Positions 36,754 through 47,417 of a stretch of DNA of 64,000 bases are shown here, in pieces. Numbering within the stretch: the stretch's first letter is position 1; every line of letters starts with the position of its first letter. The notes under the pieces were generated by a model. It was not told where the DNA came from, did no database searches, and saw only the letters and a list, made by a program, of their open reading frames with translations. A program made the translations under genes and the position numbers. Origin of the DNA: an uncultured cyanobacterium (GTDB lineage: Bacteria; Cyanobacteriota; Cyanobacteriia; Cyanobacteriales; Geitlerinemataceae); the NCBI GenBank assembly GCA_937899645.1, contig CALCCD010000039.1:1-64000 (forward strand), read 5' to 3'.

Positions 36754-38988
36754 TCAACCCAACGGCATCAACGCCGATCGCGCCAACTCCGCCGATGCAT
36801 CCACCAGCGGTAACAGTGGCCCCAACCGCTCCGCCCCGCTCGTGTCCAAATCGCTGTGACACAGCACGATCTGCTCCTCCGCCCGCGCCATTAACTCCGC
36901 CAACACGCAGCGCAACCGCCGATCGTCCGACACTTGCTCGAAGCTTTCATCCAGCGTTTCCCCGTCCCAACTCCGCAAAAACAGCGGCGCACCGAACAGC
37001 TCTGCCGCCCCGCCCTGCGACCACAGCGGCGAGCCCACATCCAGCCAAAACTGCCAGCGATGGGTTTGGCGCGTCGATCGATACTGAAAAATATTGCTGA
37101 GCAGAATCGCGCTGCCCGCATCGTCACTCGCCAGACCGACAGGAAATGGGTCGGCGGCGATCGCCCCGCTTCGCAACAAGCGCACGAATCGCCCGACGAT
37201 CTCCCGCTCGGATTTGCGATCGCGCTGGGAATCGGTCTCGAATCGCTCGATCTGGCGCTGCACGTCCCAATAGTGCTGCGACGACTCGATCGCGGCGCGC
37301 AGCTCGACGAAACTATCGTCGTTCAAATGCGGACGCCAGAGCCAGTCCCGCACGGCGCGATCGAGTACCGCCAGCGCGTCGAGCTTTCCGGCCTCCAGCT
37401 CGCCGCGCGTTGCTTTTAGCCAGTCCAGAATCCGAGCGTAAGCCGCCGAAGCGCGGTACCCGAGCCGATCGCGACGCGGGAAAATCTCCAGCGACTGCAG
37501 GTCGGGATTTTCTAAGTCGGGAACGTAACAGAGGTCGGCGATCGCGCCCGCCCGTACCGGATCGATATCCGGCGAAAACGCCGCCAGCTCGCCCTGCCCC
37601 AGCGCGATCGGCGGCAAGTCTCGCGCGCCCGTATCCGACGATCGGCGACGCGGCGAAAGCATCGTCAGCATCTCCGCAACGGCATCGCGATCGAGCAAGT
37701 CCCCCAGGCAATACACCAGCGCCACCAGCGTCAGCAGCGCCCGCACGCGCGGCGAGCCGGACAGCGGGCGCTGGGTATTGAGCGTGCGCGATCGAATATT
37801 GCGGCCTTCCAGGATCGTGGCGATCGCATAGCGGGAGACGGCGTCGAGACCGGGCGCGATGATGGCGATATCGCCCGCCGCTAGGTCGTTGTCGGGCGAT
37901 TCGATCAGGTCGGCAACGGTCTCGGCGGTGGCGCGCAAAAGCTGCGATCGCGACACGCTCGCCAAGTTGAGCATCTGCGCCGGAAGCGACGAGAAATCCA
38001 GCGGATCGTAGACCGTGCCGAACACCGGCGATCGCAGCCGCTCCGCACAGCCCGCCCAGCCGTCGAGCCATTCGCAATTTTCATCGTCAACCCAATCTCG
38101 GACTTTTCGCAGCGCGTCGGGATCGGCGTTAATGCCCCGCCGCACGCTCGTACTTTCTACGACCAGCTCGCCATCGACCTCGAAGCGATCGGCATTGAAC
38201 GTTAGCGCCCCGAGCTTGTTCGCCTGGGCGAAAATCTCGAATAGCTCGCGGCAAATCGCCGGATATTCGTCGATATCGTCGGCATAAATCCCGCTGAATC
38301 GATCCAGCAGCTTGGCGCGATAGAACTCGTCGGCGAGCAAATCTTCGCGATACAGCCGAAAAATCGTCCCGTAGGTCAGCAGGCCACGATCGAGCGTCCA
38401 GCGAAACCACTGCGCCGCCGCCTCTTGTATCGCCAGCGCCGGACATGCCAGATAGTCCGGCAAACCGCGATCGAGCCGAGCGGCAATGTCTTCTAGCTTC
38501 CAGCACCCCGCCGTCGCCAGTTGCAATAAATCGAGAACCCGCCGCGCTTGGCGATCGGGCGCGACTCCCGGCTGTGCCAGTGCCCCATCGGCCAGCTCGT
38601 CCGCCCACAGCGATCGCGCCAGCTCCTGCTCCGTCTCCGACTGCAACCGCAGCGGGAACGCCACTTTTAAATTGCGCTTCCCGGCGATGCGCGGCCAGAA
38701 CAGCAAAACTTCCCGCTCGAAAAAGCCTAGCGGCGTCGTCATCTCCGTCGGGTGACGGCCCTGTAGCACCTGCCCGAGCCGATCGCCGAGCACCGCGCGA
38801 TTGTCGCCATTCGCCGCCAAGATCAGCAGCGGCGGCGCGCTCTGCACCACGCGCAGCGGTGACGGCACGTCGATCGGGATCTGCGGCAGGCCGGACGCGC
38901 TCCAGGCTTCGACCTGCTGTGCAATTGCTTCAATCAGTCGCTGCGTCTTGCCGCTGCGGGTCGCGCCTTCAATCCAGCGAAGCAACAC
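36754..38988 (-). CDS. Cyanobacterial helicase-like recombinase family protein
   Basis: Protein of 744 aa with an N-terminal P-loop GATRSGKT at 8-15, followed by a superfamily-I-helicase-like layout with text ILAANGDNR, YADDIDEYPAICRELF and DIAIIAPG. It resembles inactivated AddB/RecB-like proteins commonly annotated as recombinase family in cyanobacteria. The helicase motifs are diverged, so it may be a structural subunit in double-strand-break repair. It ends close to a dispersed repeat and is followed upstream by two small paralogues. Confidence 0.7.
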   Translation of the reverse strand: MLLRWIEGATRSGKTQRLIEAIAQQVEAWSASGLPQIPIDVPSPLRVVQSAPPLLILAANGDNRAVLGDRLGQVLQGRHPTEMTTPLGFFEREVLLFWPRIAGKRNLKVAFPLRLQSETEQELARSLWADELADGALAQPGVAPDRQARRVLDLLQLATAGCWKLEDIAARLDRGLPDYLACPALAIQEAAAQWFRWTLDRGLLTYGTIFRLYREDLLADEFYRAKLLDRFSGIYADDIDEYPAICRELFEIFAQANKLGALTFNADRFEVDGELVVESTSVRRGINADPDALRKVRDWVDDENCEWLDGWAGCAERLRSPVFGTVYDPLDFSSLPAQMLNLASVSRSQLLRATAETVADLIESPDNDLAAGDIAIIAPGLDAVSRYAIATILEGRNIRSRTLNTQRPLSGSPRVRALLTLVALVYCLGDLLDRDAVAEMLTMLSPRRRSSDTGARDLPPIALGQGELAAFSPDIDPVRAGAIADLCYVPDLENPDLQSLEIFPRRDRLGYRASAAYARILDWLKATRGELEAGKLDALAVLDRAVRDWLWRPHLNDDSFVELRAAIESSQHYWDVQRQIERFETDSQRDRKSEREIVGRFVRLLRSGAIAADPFPVGLASDDAGSAILLSNIFQYRSTRQTHRWQFWLDVGSPLWSQGGAAELFGAPLFLRSWDGETLDESFEQVSDDRRLRCVLAELMARAEEQIVLCHSDLDTSGAERLGPLLPLVDASAELARSALMPLG

Positions 38989-38994
38989 GGCGCG

Positions 38995-39414
38995 CTAAGA
39001 ACTCATCGCCGATCGAGCGAGACGCATCGTGTTAGGAAGCACGCCCACCAGCGATGCCAATGCCTCATCGGGCAAGCACTCCACCGTCGAAGCGTCGAAA
39101 TATTGCTCGAACTGCTCGATTAGCGTCCGCGCCCGTTCGTGGGGCATGTCGCTTTGATTCAATCGATGCACGAGCCGCGTCCAATGTCGCCGAATTGAAT
39201 ATGCTTTCTGGCGCTCGTCAAATTCTTCTAGAGGCAATAGTGCCAAATCGCCAATGGGAATAGTTCTGCGTACGTTTACATCGAGTAGGCCGCCGACTGC
39301 CGCGCCGGGGCCTGCAAATTCTGAGTGATAGCGCTTGCAGATGACGAGCCCGTTGCGGCGCGTACCATCCACAGCCAAAAGACGCCCGCTGTTGAGTTGG
39401 GCTATTGGGAGCAT
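38995..39414 (-). CDS. Small conserved protein, paralogue 1
   Basis: Protein of 139 aa whose sequence is clearly related to the gene immediately upstream (39421-39912). Shared blocks are LNSGRLLAVDG, RYHSEFAGPG, AVGG, RQKAYSIRRHW and the C-terminal LASLVGVLPNTMRLA. That C-terminal text resembles a helix-turn-helix of the Crp type, but this is only a pattern match. Family not identified. It starts six bases after the paralogue's stop codon and runs into the recombinase-like gene. Confidence 0.7.
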   Translation of the reverse strand: MLPIAQLNSGRLLAVDGTRRNGLVICKRYHSEFAGPGAAVGGLLDVNVRRTIPIGDLALLPLEEFDERQKAYSIRRHWTRLVHRLNQSDMPHERARTLIEQFEQYFDASTVECLPDEALASLVGVLPNTMRLARSAMSS

Positions 39415-39420
39415 TGGCAG

Positions 39421-39912
39421 TTACACCATGACGGGTGTCGAAACGGACTGGCGTTCTGCCTTTTTATACCGATGCGCGAGCGCAATCGTCGAGGGCATCA
39501 CACCAATCAACGTGGCGAGAGTCTCGTTGGGGATCGCCTCGATCGCGTCGCAATCAAAAAACTGCTCGAAGCGCTCGAGCAATGTCAGCGCCCTGGCCAA
39601 TGGTGCCGCGTCGGTCGTCAACTGTTCCATAAACCTAAGCCACTGGCGTCGCGTCGAGAAAGCCTTTTGCCGCGCTTCGTAAGCATCGCTCGGCGGAGCC
39701 GACAGCGACAGCTCGCCGATGGGGTAGATCCGCTGGACGCCCGCATCGAAAAAGCCTCCGACGGCAGAACCAGGCCCTGCAAATTCTGAGTGGTAGCGCT
39801 TCTGGACGATCAGTCCGCTGCGGCGATCGCCATCGACGACCAAAAGCTGGCCGCCATTCAATTGAGAGATTAAATCGCCACTGCGACACGATCGAACGAG
39901 TTCGCGAGTCAT
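39421..39912 (-). CDS. Small conserved protein, paralogue 2
   Basis: Protein of 163 aa, paralogous to the next gene along more than 120 residues: LNGGQLLVVDGDRRSG, KRYHSEFAGPGSAVGGFFD, RQKAFSTRRQW and LATLIGVMPSTIALAHRY. It has an extra N-terminal segment with RSCRSGDLIS. The tandem pair looks like a local gene duplication that has diverged. A regulatory or DNA-binding role is possible from the C-terminal motif, but I cannot name a family. Confidence 0.7.
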   Translation of the reverse strand: MTRELVRSCRSGDLISQLNGGQLLVVDGDRRSGLIVQKRYHSEFAGPGSAVGGFFDAGVQRIYPIGELSLSAPPSDAYEARQKAFSTRRQWLRFMEQLTTDAAPLARALTLLERFEQFFDCDAIEAIPNETLATLIGVMPSTIALAHRYKKAERQSVSTPVMV

Positions 39913-40711
39913 AACGCCAAAAAGTTTCTCAAAAAGGCCTGTAAATGCATCGCCTCTGTGAGCCTACCATAGCAAATCCGTTGTCGCCTTGCCGGTGTTT
40001 TTAGAGGATTTCGATTCAGTCGGCGTACGGCGCTTTAAGCCTTTCTCCAGTGGAAAGTCTCGCTTGCCATCCCCCCGCCTCGCGGACGCGATCTGCCGCC
40101 TTTACGCGACCGTCACCAGAGCTTGAATTCCTCTATACGAAAGAGTTTGAAGTGAATCTGGAGTGCAATACACCTCCTCTAACGCGGGGCGCAGAAATTG
40201 GAGGGCGAGCGCTCGAAATCCGGCAGATCCGACACCTGGCGAGTCGCTCGATTTGTGGGGAGAACCTCCCTCACCGCACCCCAAAATCTTGCCGCGATTC
40301 TATTGATTTTCTTCAGCTTCACAAGCTCGACCGTCGAGCACTGTTGTAATGAGCGACAAATCTACGCAACTATTCATATATTTTTGCGCGCGATCGTAAT
40401 TGTTTCGTGCGATCGCTCTCGCGCGCATTGCCGACATCTCGCGAAAGCGAGGCTTTTGGGTTTAGCTGAAAATCTGCGAATGTTGGAGGCCAAGTTGGGG
40501 GCGGGCCGTTGCGCCAAATCCTCAATGGCGAAGTTTGGTCCTGCCCGTTTCGCAGGGTCAGACTTCGCTGCCGGACTTCGCTGCCTGGCCTCGCGCTCGC
40601 ACGTGCTGGACCTCGTGTTGGCCGTATCCTCGCTCAGAAAACTTCTCGTGTTGCTATTGCCCTGCCTAAAACGAGCCGCTATATTAGTAAATCGTGTCAA
40701 AGCTCTCGAAC
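39913..40711. other. Intergenic region upstream of rpmI
   Basis: No convincing gene in 799 bp. A reading frame from 40198 runs through the rpmI start, with no protein-like sequence, and was not called. The last 100 bp should hold the promoter of the L35-L20 operon. Direct repeats of GACTTCGCTGCC occur near 40562-40590. Confidence 0.4.
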
Positions 40712-40912
40712 ATGCCAAAACTCAAAACGCGCAAGGCTGCGGCCAAGCGCTTCAAAGTCACGGGCAGCGGAAAAAAAATCTCGCGCCGTAAAGCATTTAA
40801 GAACCACCTGCTCGAACACAAAACGACTTCGCGCAAAAATGCGCTGAGTAAAAAGGCGCTGGTTCACGAGCGCGATGAGAAAAACGTCCGCCTGATGATG
40901 CCCTACGCCTAG
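40712..40912 (+). CDS. rpmI: 50S ribosomal protein L35
   Basis: Basic ribosomal protein of 66 aa starting [18 protein letters not shown] and containing [13 protein letters not shown], both diagnostic of L35. The ATG at 40712 is preferred over an upstream in-frame GTG. It is followed 64 bp later by rplT. Confidence 0.97.
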   Translation: MPKLKTRKAAAKRFKVTGSGKKISRRKAFKNHLLEHKTTSRKNALSKKALVHERDEKNVRLMMPYA

Positions 40913-40976
40913 GGCGATCGAGCTGAGCTAGTCGCTCGCAGAAGCAGAACACCCCCGTCCACACCCTACTAATTTA

Positions 40977-41327
40977 ATGAGCCGAGTAAAGCGCGGTAAC
41001 GTCGCCCGTAAGCGCCGCAAAAAAATTCTGAAGCTAGCCAAAGGCTTCCGTGGTACGCAATCGACGAATTTCCGTACCGCAAACCAACAGGTGATGAAAG
41101 CGCTGCGCAACGCGTACCGCGATCGCCGTAAGAAGAAGCGCGACTTCCGCCGTCTGTGGATCGCCCGCATCAACGCCGCGTCGCGCCTGAATGGCCTGAG
41201 CTACTCGCAGCTTACCGGCAAGCTCAAGAAAGCTGGCATCGAGCTGAATCGTAAAATGCTCGCCCAACTGGCCGTCCTCGACCCCGAAGGGTTTGCCAAG
41301 GTCGTCGAAATTGCCAAGTCTGCCTAA
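40977..41327 (+). CDS. rplT: 50S ribosomal protein L20
   Basis: Ribosomal protein of 116 aa required for early 50S assembly, starting [18 protein letters not shown] with typical text [21 protein letters not shown] and [12 protein letters not shown]. It forms the usual rpmI-rplT pair; infC is not adjacent. An L20-binding leader may exist upstream of rpmI, but it is not obvious. Confidence 0.97.
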   Translation: MSRVKRGNVARKRRKKILKLAKGFRGTQSTNFRTANQQVMKALRNAYRDRRKKKRDFRRLWIARINAASRLNGLSYSQLTGKLKKAGIELNRKMLAQLAVLDPEGFAKVVEIAKSA

Positions 41328-41335
41328 GAGGGGAA

Positions 41336-42331
41336 ATGGGGATGCTCGCTCGACGCTCGCTCTCCACTCTCTTCGGCTCGACCCGCTGGCGGTTTTCGCC
41401 ACGCCCTAACCTCTGCACGCCGCGACTCTGGCGCATCGGCTTGGCAGGGGTATTTTTATGGGCGATTTCGGGCAGTTTCGGACGCATTGGCGCGATCGCG
41501 GCAGACCTCGAGACGATTCGCGATCGCGGCGAGCTGGTCGTCGGCGTCAAAGACACGCTGCGTCCGCTGGGCTTTCGCGACGATCTCGGTCAGCTTCAGG
41601 GCTTGGAAATCGACCTGGCGCGCGAGCTGGCGAAAGATTTGCTCGGCGATCCCGAGGCGATCGCCTTCGTGGTGTTGCCCAACGACGAGCGCCTCGAAGC
41701 GGTTTACGATCGCGTGGATGTAACGATCGCCCAGGTCGGCGTCAACGAGTCGCGCGAGCGCCTAGTTCAGTTCAGCCTGCCCTACTGGATCGACGGTACG
41801 GCCTTGCTCGTTCGCGACTGCGGTGCGGCCGACGGAGTCGGCGCGATTGGTGAAGCGAGCAGATGCCCCGAACGAGCTGAAGATTTAGCAACGGCGACGA
41901 TCGCGGTGCTGCACGGCTCTGATGCGATCGCGGCGTTGCAGTGGCAGTTTCCCCGCGCGAACCTAACGGGAGTCGAGTCCTATCAGGCGGGGCTCGATCG
42001 CCTGGAAAGCGGGGAGGTCGAGGCTTTTGCGGGCGATCGCAGCGTGGCGATCGGCTGGACGCAGGGACGTTCGGGCTATCGCGTGCTGCCGAACTACATC
42101 ACGGCGCGATCGCTGGCGATCGTTCTGCCGAAGGGCATGCAGTACGCGACGCTGCGCGCGGCGGTCAACGACAGCTTGGAAGCGTGGCGCACCAGCGGCT
42201 GGCTCGAAGCGCGCCTGAAAGCCTGGGGTTTACTCGATGCGACTGGCGATCGACTCGCTCCCGACTCCGCAAATCCGCGCGTAACGATGGACGAAGCCGC
42301 CAGTGAAGCGACGAACGAAATTACAGAATGA
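41336..42331 (+). CDS. Polar amino-acid-type periplasmic binding protein
   Basis: Protein of 331 aa in the SBP_bac_3 family. A hydrophobic signal-like segment (about 38-58, IGLAGVFLWAISG) precedes the first lobe, which begins ETIRDRGELVVGVKDTLRPLGF, and DVTIAQVGVNESRERLVQFSLPYW marks the hinge region. It lacks transporter partners nearby, lies 8 bp after rplT, and may be expressed by read-through. Binding specificity cannot be read from the sequence. Confidence 0.8.
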   Translation: MGMLARRSLSTLFGSTRWRFSPRPNLCTPRLWRIGLAGVFLWAISGSFGRIGAIAADLETIRDRGELVVGVKDTLRPLGFRDDLGQLQGLEIDLARELAKDLLGDPEAIAFVVLPNDERLEAVYDRVDVTIAQVGVNESRERLVQFSLPYWIDGTALLVRDCGAADGVGAIGEASRCPERAEDLATATIAVLHGSDAIAALQWQFPRANLTGVESYQAGLDRLESGEVEAFAGDRSVAIGWTQGRSGYRVLPNYITARSLAIVLPKGMQYATLRAAVNDSLEAWRTSGWLEARLKAWGLLDATGDRLAPDSANPRVTMDEAASEATNEITE

Positions 42332-42416
42332 TGAGGAAGCTCGCGAATCGTTGAGGAATGTAGAAAGATAGTGAAGACGAGAAGAGCCGAAGAAACAATC
42401 CCGACGCCTGCATCAC

Positions 42417-42956
42417 ATGGATAACAACCTCGCTATTTCTTATCTGATCGTCTTAATCGTTCTGCTGCTGGGCAGCGGTATCGCCATCGCGCGGCAGGTG
42501 CTGCGGACGCGGCGCATCGAGCTAACGCTGTCGCGGCTCCAGAAAGTGGCCAAAGACGGCGAGGCTTCGGCCCAGGAGTACTACGAGCTGGGTAGCCTGC
42601 TGATCGACAAAAAGCTCTTTTCCCGCGCCGTCGTGCATCTCCAGCGGGCGCTGAAGGCCAAAGATCTAGAAGGTGACGACAACACGGCACTGATCTACAA
42701 CGCCCTCGGTTTCGCCTACGCTGCCCAGGAGCAGTACGACCTGGCGATTCGGCAGTACAAGGAGGCGATCGAGCTGCAGCCCCAGTACGTCACGGCCTTG
42801 AACAACCTCGGCTACGTGTACGAGCGTAAGGTGCTAATCGAACCGGCGATCGCGGCATACGAAAAAGCCTTAGAGCTCGAGCCGAAAAACGTCACGGCCA
42901 GCAAGCGCCTCAACAGCCTGCGCCAGCGCATCCCCGCCGGTTCGGCGAAAAAGTAG
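42417..42956 (+). CDS. ycf37: Ycf37-like TPR protein
   Basis: Protein of 179 aa with one N-terminal membrane helix (about 6-22) and three TPR motifs, such as ALIYNALGFAYAAQEQYDLAIRQYKEAIEL and ALNNLGYVYERK. This layout and length match Ycf37, a thylakoid protein that helps assemble and stabilise photosystem I. The assignment is from layout and general similarity. Confidence 0.75.
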   Translation: MDNNLAISYLIVLIVLLLGSGIAIARQVLRTRRIELTLSRLQKVAKDGEASAQEYYELGSLLIDKKLFSRAVVHLQRALKAKDLEGDDNTALIYNALGFAYAAQEQYDLAIRQYKEAIELQPQYVTALNNLGYVYERKVLIEPAIAAYEKALELEPKNVTASKRLNSLRQRIPAGSAKK

Positions 42957-42980
42957 ATTTCTCAAAATCTCTGGAGTAAT

Positions 42981-43871
42981 CTAACGCGACCGCAGCAGAC
43001 GATCGGCGCGGTCGTAAAAGTCGGCGATCGCACCTAAAAATTCATCGTCCGCAGTCTCCAAAACATCCTCGTGATCGACGCCGCTCAAGATCCGCAACTC
43101 GCTGGGCTCTGGCGTCGCCGCGTGCAGCACCTCGCTCATATCGGTCGGCACGACGGTATCTTCCGTGCCGTGGACGTACAGCGTCGGCATTGTCAGCGCG
43201 GCGACCTTGTCGATCGACTCGAAACGGTGGCGCAAGATGGCGCGCAGCGGGAATAGCCGGAAAAACAAGTCCTTGCGGGCGACATTGGCAATCGTCGTAA
43301 ACGAGCTGTCGATGACAATGGCGCGAACCTGGGGGTGGCGATTGGCAAGCGCGATCGCGGCGGCCCCGCCTAGAGAATGGCCGTAGAGAGCGATGCGCTC
43401 CGGCGCGATTTGTTCCGTTTCGGTCAAGTAGCCCCAGATTGCCTCTAGATCTTCGTAGAGCTTGTCTTCCGACGGCGGGCCTTCGATGCTTTGGCCGAAT
43501 CCACGGTAATCCGCGATAAAAAACGCGCCACCCCAGGTGCGCTGGAAAGCCGCGATGCGATCGAGGTTGAGTCGCGAGCCGATATTGCCGCGATTTCCGT
43601 GGAAATAGAGCGTGATGCGCTCGTCCGAACTGCGATCGAGCGCCGTCTCGCTGCCGATCCACCAAGCGTTTAGTTTCCCGTCTCCGACCGGAATCCAGAC
43701 CTCGCGGTAGTTCAGGCCGTAGTCCGTCGGGGTTTGGGCGATCTCGGCGTAGGGGCGAAACACCAGGCCGGTTTGAAGATGCCACAGGATCGTGCAGAGG
43801 AGACCGTAGACGATCGCCAACCCCGTAACGGCGATCGGCACGGCGTTCGTCCAGGGAAAATCGAGGATCAT
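42981..43871 (-). CDS. Alpha/beta hydrolase, membrane anchored
   Basis: Protein of 296 aa with an N-terminal membrane helix (about 10-30) and an alpha/beta hydrolase domain. The nucleophile elbow is LYGHSLGG, the acid is in HGTEDTVVP and the histidine in GVDHED. The oxyanion region HGNRGNIGSR is of the BEM46/YqkD type. The start at 43871 is preferred because the longer frame has no membrane-anchor-like N-terminus. Substrate unknown. Confidence 0.8.
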   Translation of the reverse strand: MILDFPWTNAVPIAVTGLAIVYGLLCTILWHLQTGLVFRPYAEIAQTPTDYGLNYREVWIPVGDGKLNAWWIGSETALDRSSDERITLYFHGNRGNIGSRLNLDRIAAFQRTWGGAFFIADYRGFGQSIEGPPSEDKLYEDLEAIWGYLTETEQIAPERIALYGHSLGGAAAIALANRHPQVRAIVIDSSFTTIANVARKDLFFRLFPLRAILRHRFESIDKVAALTMPTLYVHGTEDTVVPTDMSEVLHAATPEPSELRILSGVDHEDVLETADDEFLGAIADFYDRADRLLRSR

Positions 43872-44051
43872 ACGGCGCGTCGAATTGTGTATCGATGAAA
43901 AGTCGGCAAACACACAGAGAGGACGCTGACGTTGCAGCATCCTCCCTGTTGCGTGACCTATCGTAGCGTTGCCGAAGCGTTCGGGCAGAAATAAGGATTT
44001 CCGGTCGCAGCGCACTGCCACGCGCCATGCTTCGGTGGCGTCGGTCTCACG

Positions 44052-45635
44052 CTAGAAGCGATCGACCACCGGCGGAGCCTGCTGCACCGTTGCCCCCTCG
44101 AGCGCCGCCGCAATCTTGGCGTCCTCGAGTCCGGGCACGTTGTCGCGCAGGCGCGCCACGAGCTGAATCGTCGTCGCATCGTAGATCTGCGTCAGAATCT
44201 TCGGATACAGACCGATACCGATAATCGGCACGAGCAGCGAACCGATGACGAAAATCTCGCGCGGTTCGGCATCGACGAGCGCCTCTTTTGCGGTCAGCTC
44301 CTTGTTCTCGGGGCCGTAGAGCAGCTCGCGCAGCATCGACAGCAGGTAGATCGGCGTCAAGATCACGCCGATCGCCGCCAGACAGACGATCGCCACGCGG
44401 AACGTCAGCGAGTAGGCATCGCTGGTTGCAAAGCCCACGAACACCATCAGCTCGGCGACGAAACCGCTCATCCCCGGCAGCGCCAGCGACGCCATCGCGC
44501 AGGCCGTCCACATCGCGAAGGTCTTCTTCATGCTCTGGCCGACGCCGCCCATCTCGTCGAGCATCAGCGTGTGAGTGCGATCGTAGGTGCAGCCCACCAG
44601 GAAGAACAGGCTCGCGCCGATCAACCCGTGGGAGACCATTTGCAGCACCGCGCCGCTCATACCCAGGTCGGTAAAGGCCGCGATGCCGATCAGTACGAAG
44701 CCCATATGGGAAATCGACGAGTAGGCGATCTTGCGCTTGAGGTTGCGCTGGGCAAACGAGGTTAGCGCGGCGTAGATGATATTGACCACGCCGAGGATCA
44801 CCAGCACTGGCGCGAAGGTCACGTGGGCGTCGGGCAGCATGCCCACATTCATACGGATCAGCGCGTAGCCGCCCATCTTCAGCAGAATGCCCGCCAGCAG
44901 CATGTGCGCCGGAGCGGTCGCCTCACCGTGGGCGTCGGGAAGCCAGGTGTGCAACGGGAAGATCGGCAGCTTGACGCCGTAGGCGATCAAGAAGGCGGCG
45001 TAGAGCCAAAGCTGCATCGTCGCCGGGATATCTTTTTCGGCGATCGCCTGCATATCAAAGGTGAAGTTATCGCCGTAGAAGGCCATCGTCAGCGCGGCGA
45101 TCAGGATAAACAGCGAACCGCCCGCCGTGTAGATGATGAACTTCGTGGCCGCATAAAGCCGCTTTTTGCCGCCCCAAATCGAGAGGATCAGGTACACCGG
45201 AATCAGCTCCAGCTCCCAAACCAGGAAGAACAGCATCATGTCCTGGACGGCGAAGACGGCGATCTGGCCGCCGTACATCACCAACATTAGGAAGTAGAAC
45301 AGGCGTGGCTTGAAGCTCACCGGCCACGCCGCCAAGATTGCCAGCGTCGTAATGAAGCCCGTCAGGATGACCAGCGGCATCGACAGACCGTCAACGCCCA
45401 CCGACCAGTAGAGCTGGATCTGCGGGAGCCAGGCGTAGCGCTCGACCATTTGCAGACCGGACTCGTTGATGTCGTACTGGGAGTAGAAGGCCCAGACGAT
45501 CGTCACGAAGTCGATCAACCCGACGACCAGAGCGTACCAGCGCAGGGTTTTGCCGTCTTTGTCCGGAATCACGGGAACGAGCAGCGCCGCCGCGATCGGG
45601 AACAAAATGATGAATGTTAACCAGGGAAAGTCCAT
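44052..45635 (-). CDS. ndhD: NAD(P)H-quinone oxidoreductase chain 4 (NdhD)
   Basis: Antiporter-like proton-pumping subunit of thylakoid NDH-1, 527 aa, with about 14 membrane helices. Diagnostic text includes [39 protein letters not shown] and [14 protein letters not shown]. It is close to NdhD1/D2, the respiratory and cyclic-electron-flow types. The ATG at 45635 ([13 protein letters not shown]) is the family start; the upstream extension is spurious. It stands alone, not beside ndhF. Confidence 0.95.
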   Translation of the reverse strand: MDFPWLTFIILFPIAAALLVPVIPDKDGKTLRWYALVVGLIDFVTIVWAFYSQYDINESGLQMVERYAWLPQIQLYWSVGVDGLSMPLVILTGFITTLAILAAWPVSFKPRLFYFLMLVMYGGQIAVFAVQDMMLFFLVWELELIPVYLILSIWGGKKRLYAATKFIIYTAGGSLFILIAALTMAFYGDNFTFDMQAIAEKDIPATMQLWLYAAFLIAYGVKLPIFPLHTWLPDAHGEATAPAHMLLAGILLKMGGYALIRMNVGMLPDAHVTFAPVLVILGVVNIIYAALTSFAQRNLKRKIAYSSISHMGFVLIGIAAFTDLGMSGAVLQMVSHGLIGASLFFLVGCTYDRTHTLMLDEMGGVGQSMKKTFAMWTACAMASLALPGMSGFVAELMVFVGFATSDAYSLTFRVAIVCLAAIGVILTPIYLLSMLRELLYGPENKELTAKEALVDAEPREIFVIGSLLVPIIGIGLYPKILTQIYDATTIQLVARLRDNVPGLEDAKIAAALEGATVQQAPPVVDRF

Positions 45636-46318
45636 AGGACACCGAACGAACAGCAGTCGGAAAAGGAAGTTCGAGGTGTCAAGAGATCCCCGCATAGATG
45701 CTCGGTCTTCGGCACGAAACCGAAGGGCGACTTCGACGTTGCGAGGTCTGATTTTGGGAGCTCTGACACTGCTTCCTCTCAATTCCCGTTCAGCCTAGCG
45801 AATCACTTTGGCGGACGGAATGGAATCGCAACCGACTGTTAGATCCGGGGCGCTTCGGTTACAAAGCGCAATGAATTCACTAAGTTTTAAAACGCGATCG
45901 TTCTCGCGATCGCGACAGCTGTCGGCTTCTCGGACGCTCGTCGCCGTAACGCACGCACCTGCGCAGTCTGATGCTGCGAATTCGTGAAAACAGTGTCTTT
46001 TTCTTAAGATTTCAAGCCGGCTTCTCGCGATCGGCGTCTGCACGAAGTTCGTGAGATCGCTACGCCATCGATCTCAGGGGTCGGCATAGATATTTAAGTC
46101 GCCATCTAAAGAACAGTATTAGAAGATAGCGTCGCGACCTGATAAAACCGGATCGCGATTGCGGGGATCGCCTTTCTGTCAAGAGATCGGCGCTTTCTCC
46201 ACTGTCTCGATCGAGGTGCAGTCGTCCGTCGCGTGCCGATTTCCTTAAGAATCATCTCGGGAATATAAAGTAAAAAGAAATAGGCTTTAACTTGTCTAAA
46301 TACACTCGATAAGCTGGA
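45636..46318. other. Intergenic region upstream of ndhD and the pentapeptide gene
   Basis: A divergent region of 683 bp. It should contain promoters for ndhD (leftward) and for the pentapeptide protein (rightward). Short open frames here have no recognisable protein features, and no RNA gene was seen. Confidence 0.4.
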
Positions 46319-47305
46319 ATGTGGCGATCGATACCAGCAACGCGGCTGGCCAGCGGCATGACTTCCATCTCTCAATCGGATCGGCTCTCTAACCTGGGGC
46401 AGGGGTGCCAAATGGCACGCTCCTGCTTCGATCGCTGCAAATTCCGAGACCTGAACCTCGATCGCAGTCAATTTGCCCGCACCCAGTTCCAGGGCGCGCA
46501 GCTCTGTCAGGTGTCGTGCCAGCGAACGAACTTTTCTCACGCCGACCTGCGCCAGCTCGAGGTGCGCGACAGCACCTTTGCCCAGGCGAACCTCTCGAAA
46601 GTGGTGCTGGGCGGGGCGCGCTTCCTGGACACGAACCTGCGCGGCCTCTACGCGCCGAAGATCCGAGGCGAGCAGATCCAGCTCTCTAACGTGACGGCCT
46701 CGCGCGCGCGTCTGATGCAGTCCGACCTGCGACGACTGAGCGCCACCCACGTCGATTTCAGCCATGCCAACTTTGAGGGCTCGAACCTGGGAGCCTGCGA
46801 GCTGTCCGGGTGCAGTTTTAACGACACCCATCAGAAATACGCCCACTTCGAGCGCGGACGAATCGAGGCGACGACCTGGATGCGCGCCGACTTGCAGCAC
46901 GTTTCCTTTGCCGGAGCGACGCTAAGAAACACCAACTTTTTCCAGGCGATGCTCGGGGAGTCGAGCTTTCGCGGCGCGACGCTGCACACCGTCCGCTTCG
47001 AGCGCGTTGAGTGCATCGACGCCGATTTCGAGGGCGCGGCGATCGAACGCGTAGACTTCCTCGACGCCTCGCTATTCGGCGCTTGCTTCCGAGGAGCGAC
47101 CCTCTCGAAAGTGGACTTCCGCAACGCCAGCCTTCAGAGCGCTAACTTTGAAAATACGACCTGGTGCCACAGCGCCAAGTTCGTCGGTAGCTCGGTCGAT
47201 CGCGCTTCGTTTCGCGGCGCGCGCGGCCTGTCGGCCCAAACGCAGCAGTGGCTGGCGGACAACGGCGCGATCGGCCTCGAAACACCCCGGCTCAAAACCG
47301 CCTGA
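46319..47305 (+). CDS. Pentapeptide-repeat protein
   Basis: Protein of 328 aa built almost wholly of pentapeptide repeats with centre Leu or Phe: [44 protein letters not shown], predicted to form a quadrilateral beta helix. There is no signal peptide or membrane helix, so it is probably cytoplasmic. A second ATG at 46358 (MTSISQSD) may be the real start. It ends in a short tail with [10 protein letters not shown]. Function unknown. Confidence 0.8.
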   Translation: MWRSIPATRLASGMTSISQSDRLSNLGQGCQMARSCFDRCKFRDLNLDRSQFARTQFQGAQLCQVSCQRTNFSHADLRQLEVRDSTFAQANLSKVVLGGARFLDTNLRGLYAPKIRGEQIQLSNVTASRARLMQSDLRRLSATHVDFSHANFEGSNLGACELSGCSFNDTHQKYAHFERGRIEATTWMRADLQHVSFAGATLRNTNFFQAMLGESSFRGATLHTVRFERVECIDADFEGAAIERVDFLDASLFGACFRGATLSKVDFRNASLQSANFENTTWCHSAKFVGSSVDRASFRGARGLSAQTQQWLADNGAIGLETPRLKTA

Positions 47306-47417
47306 AGATCTCCCGAACACTCTTAGTTGCGGTGATTGCGGGCTCTCGTTTGTCACGGTTTCGCCCGCCTGCCTGAAGGGCGCTACAGTAGACGGATGCA
47401 AATCGAGATGGATAGTT

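Noticed and set aside
40198-40791. 197-codon plus-strand frame running into rpmI
   Set aside because: It overlaps the unmistakable L35 gene in another frame and has no protein-like features.
46106-46900. 264-codon minus-strand frame overlapping the pentapeptide gene
   Set aside because: It mirrors the repetitive pentapeptide coding sequence and has no independent support.
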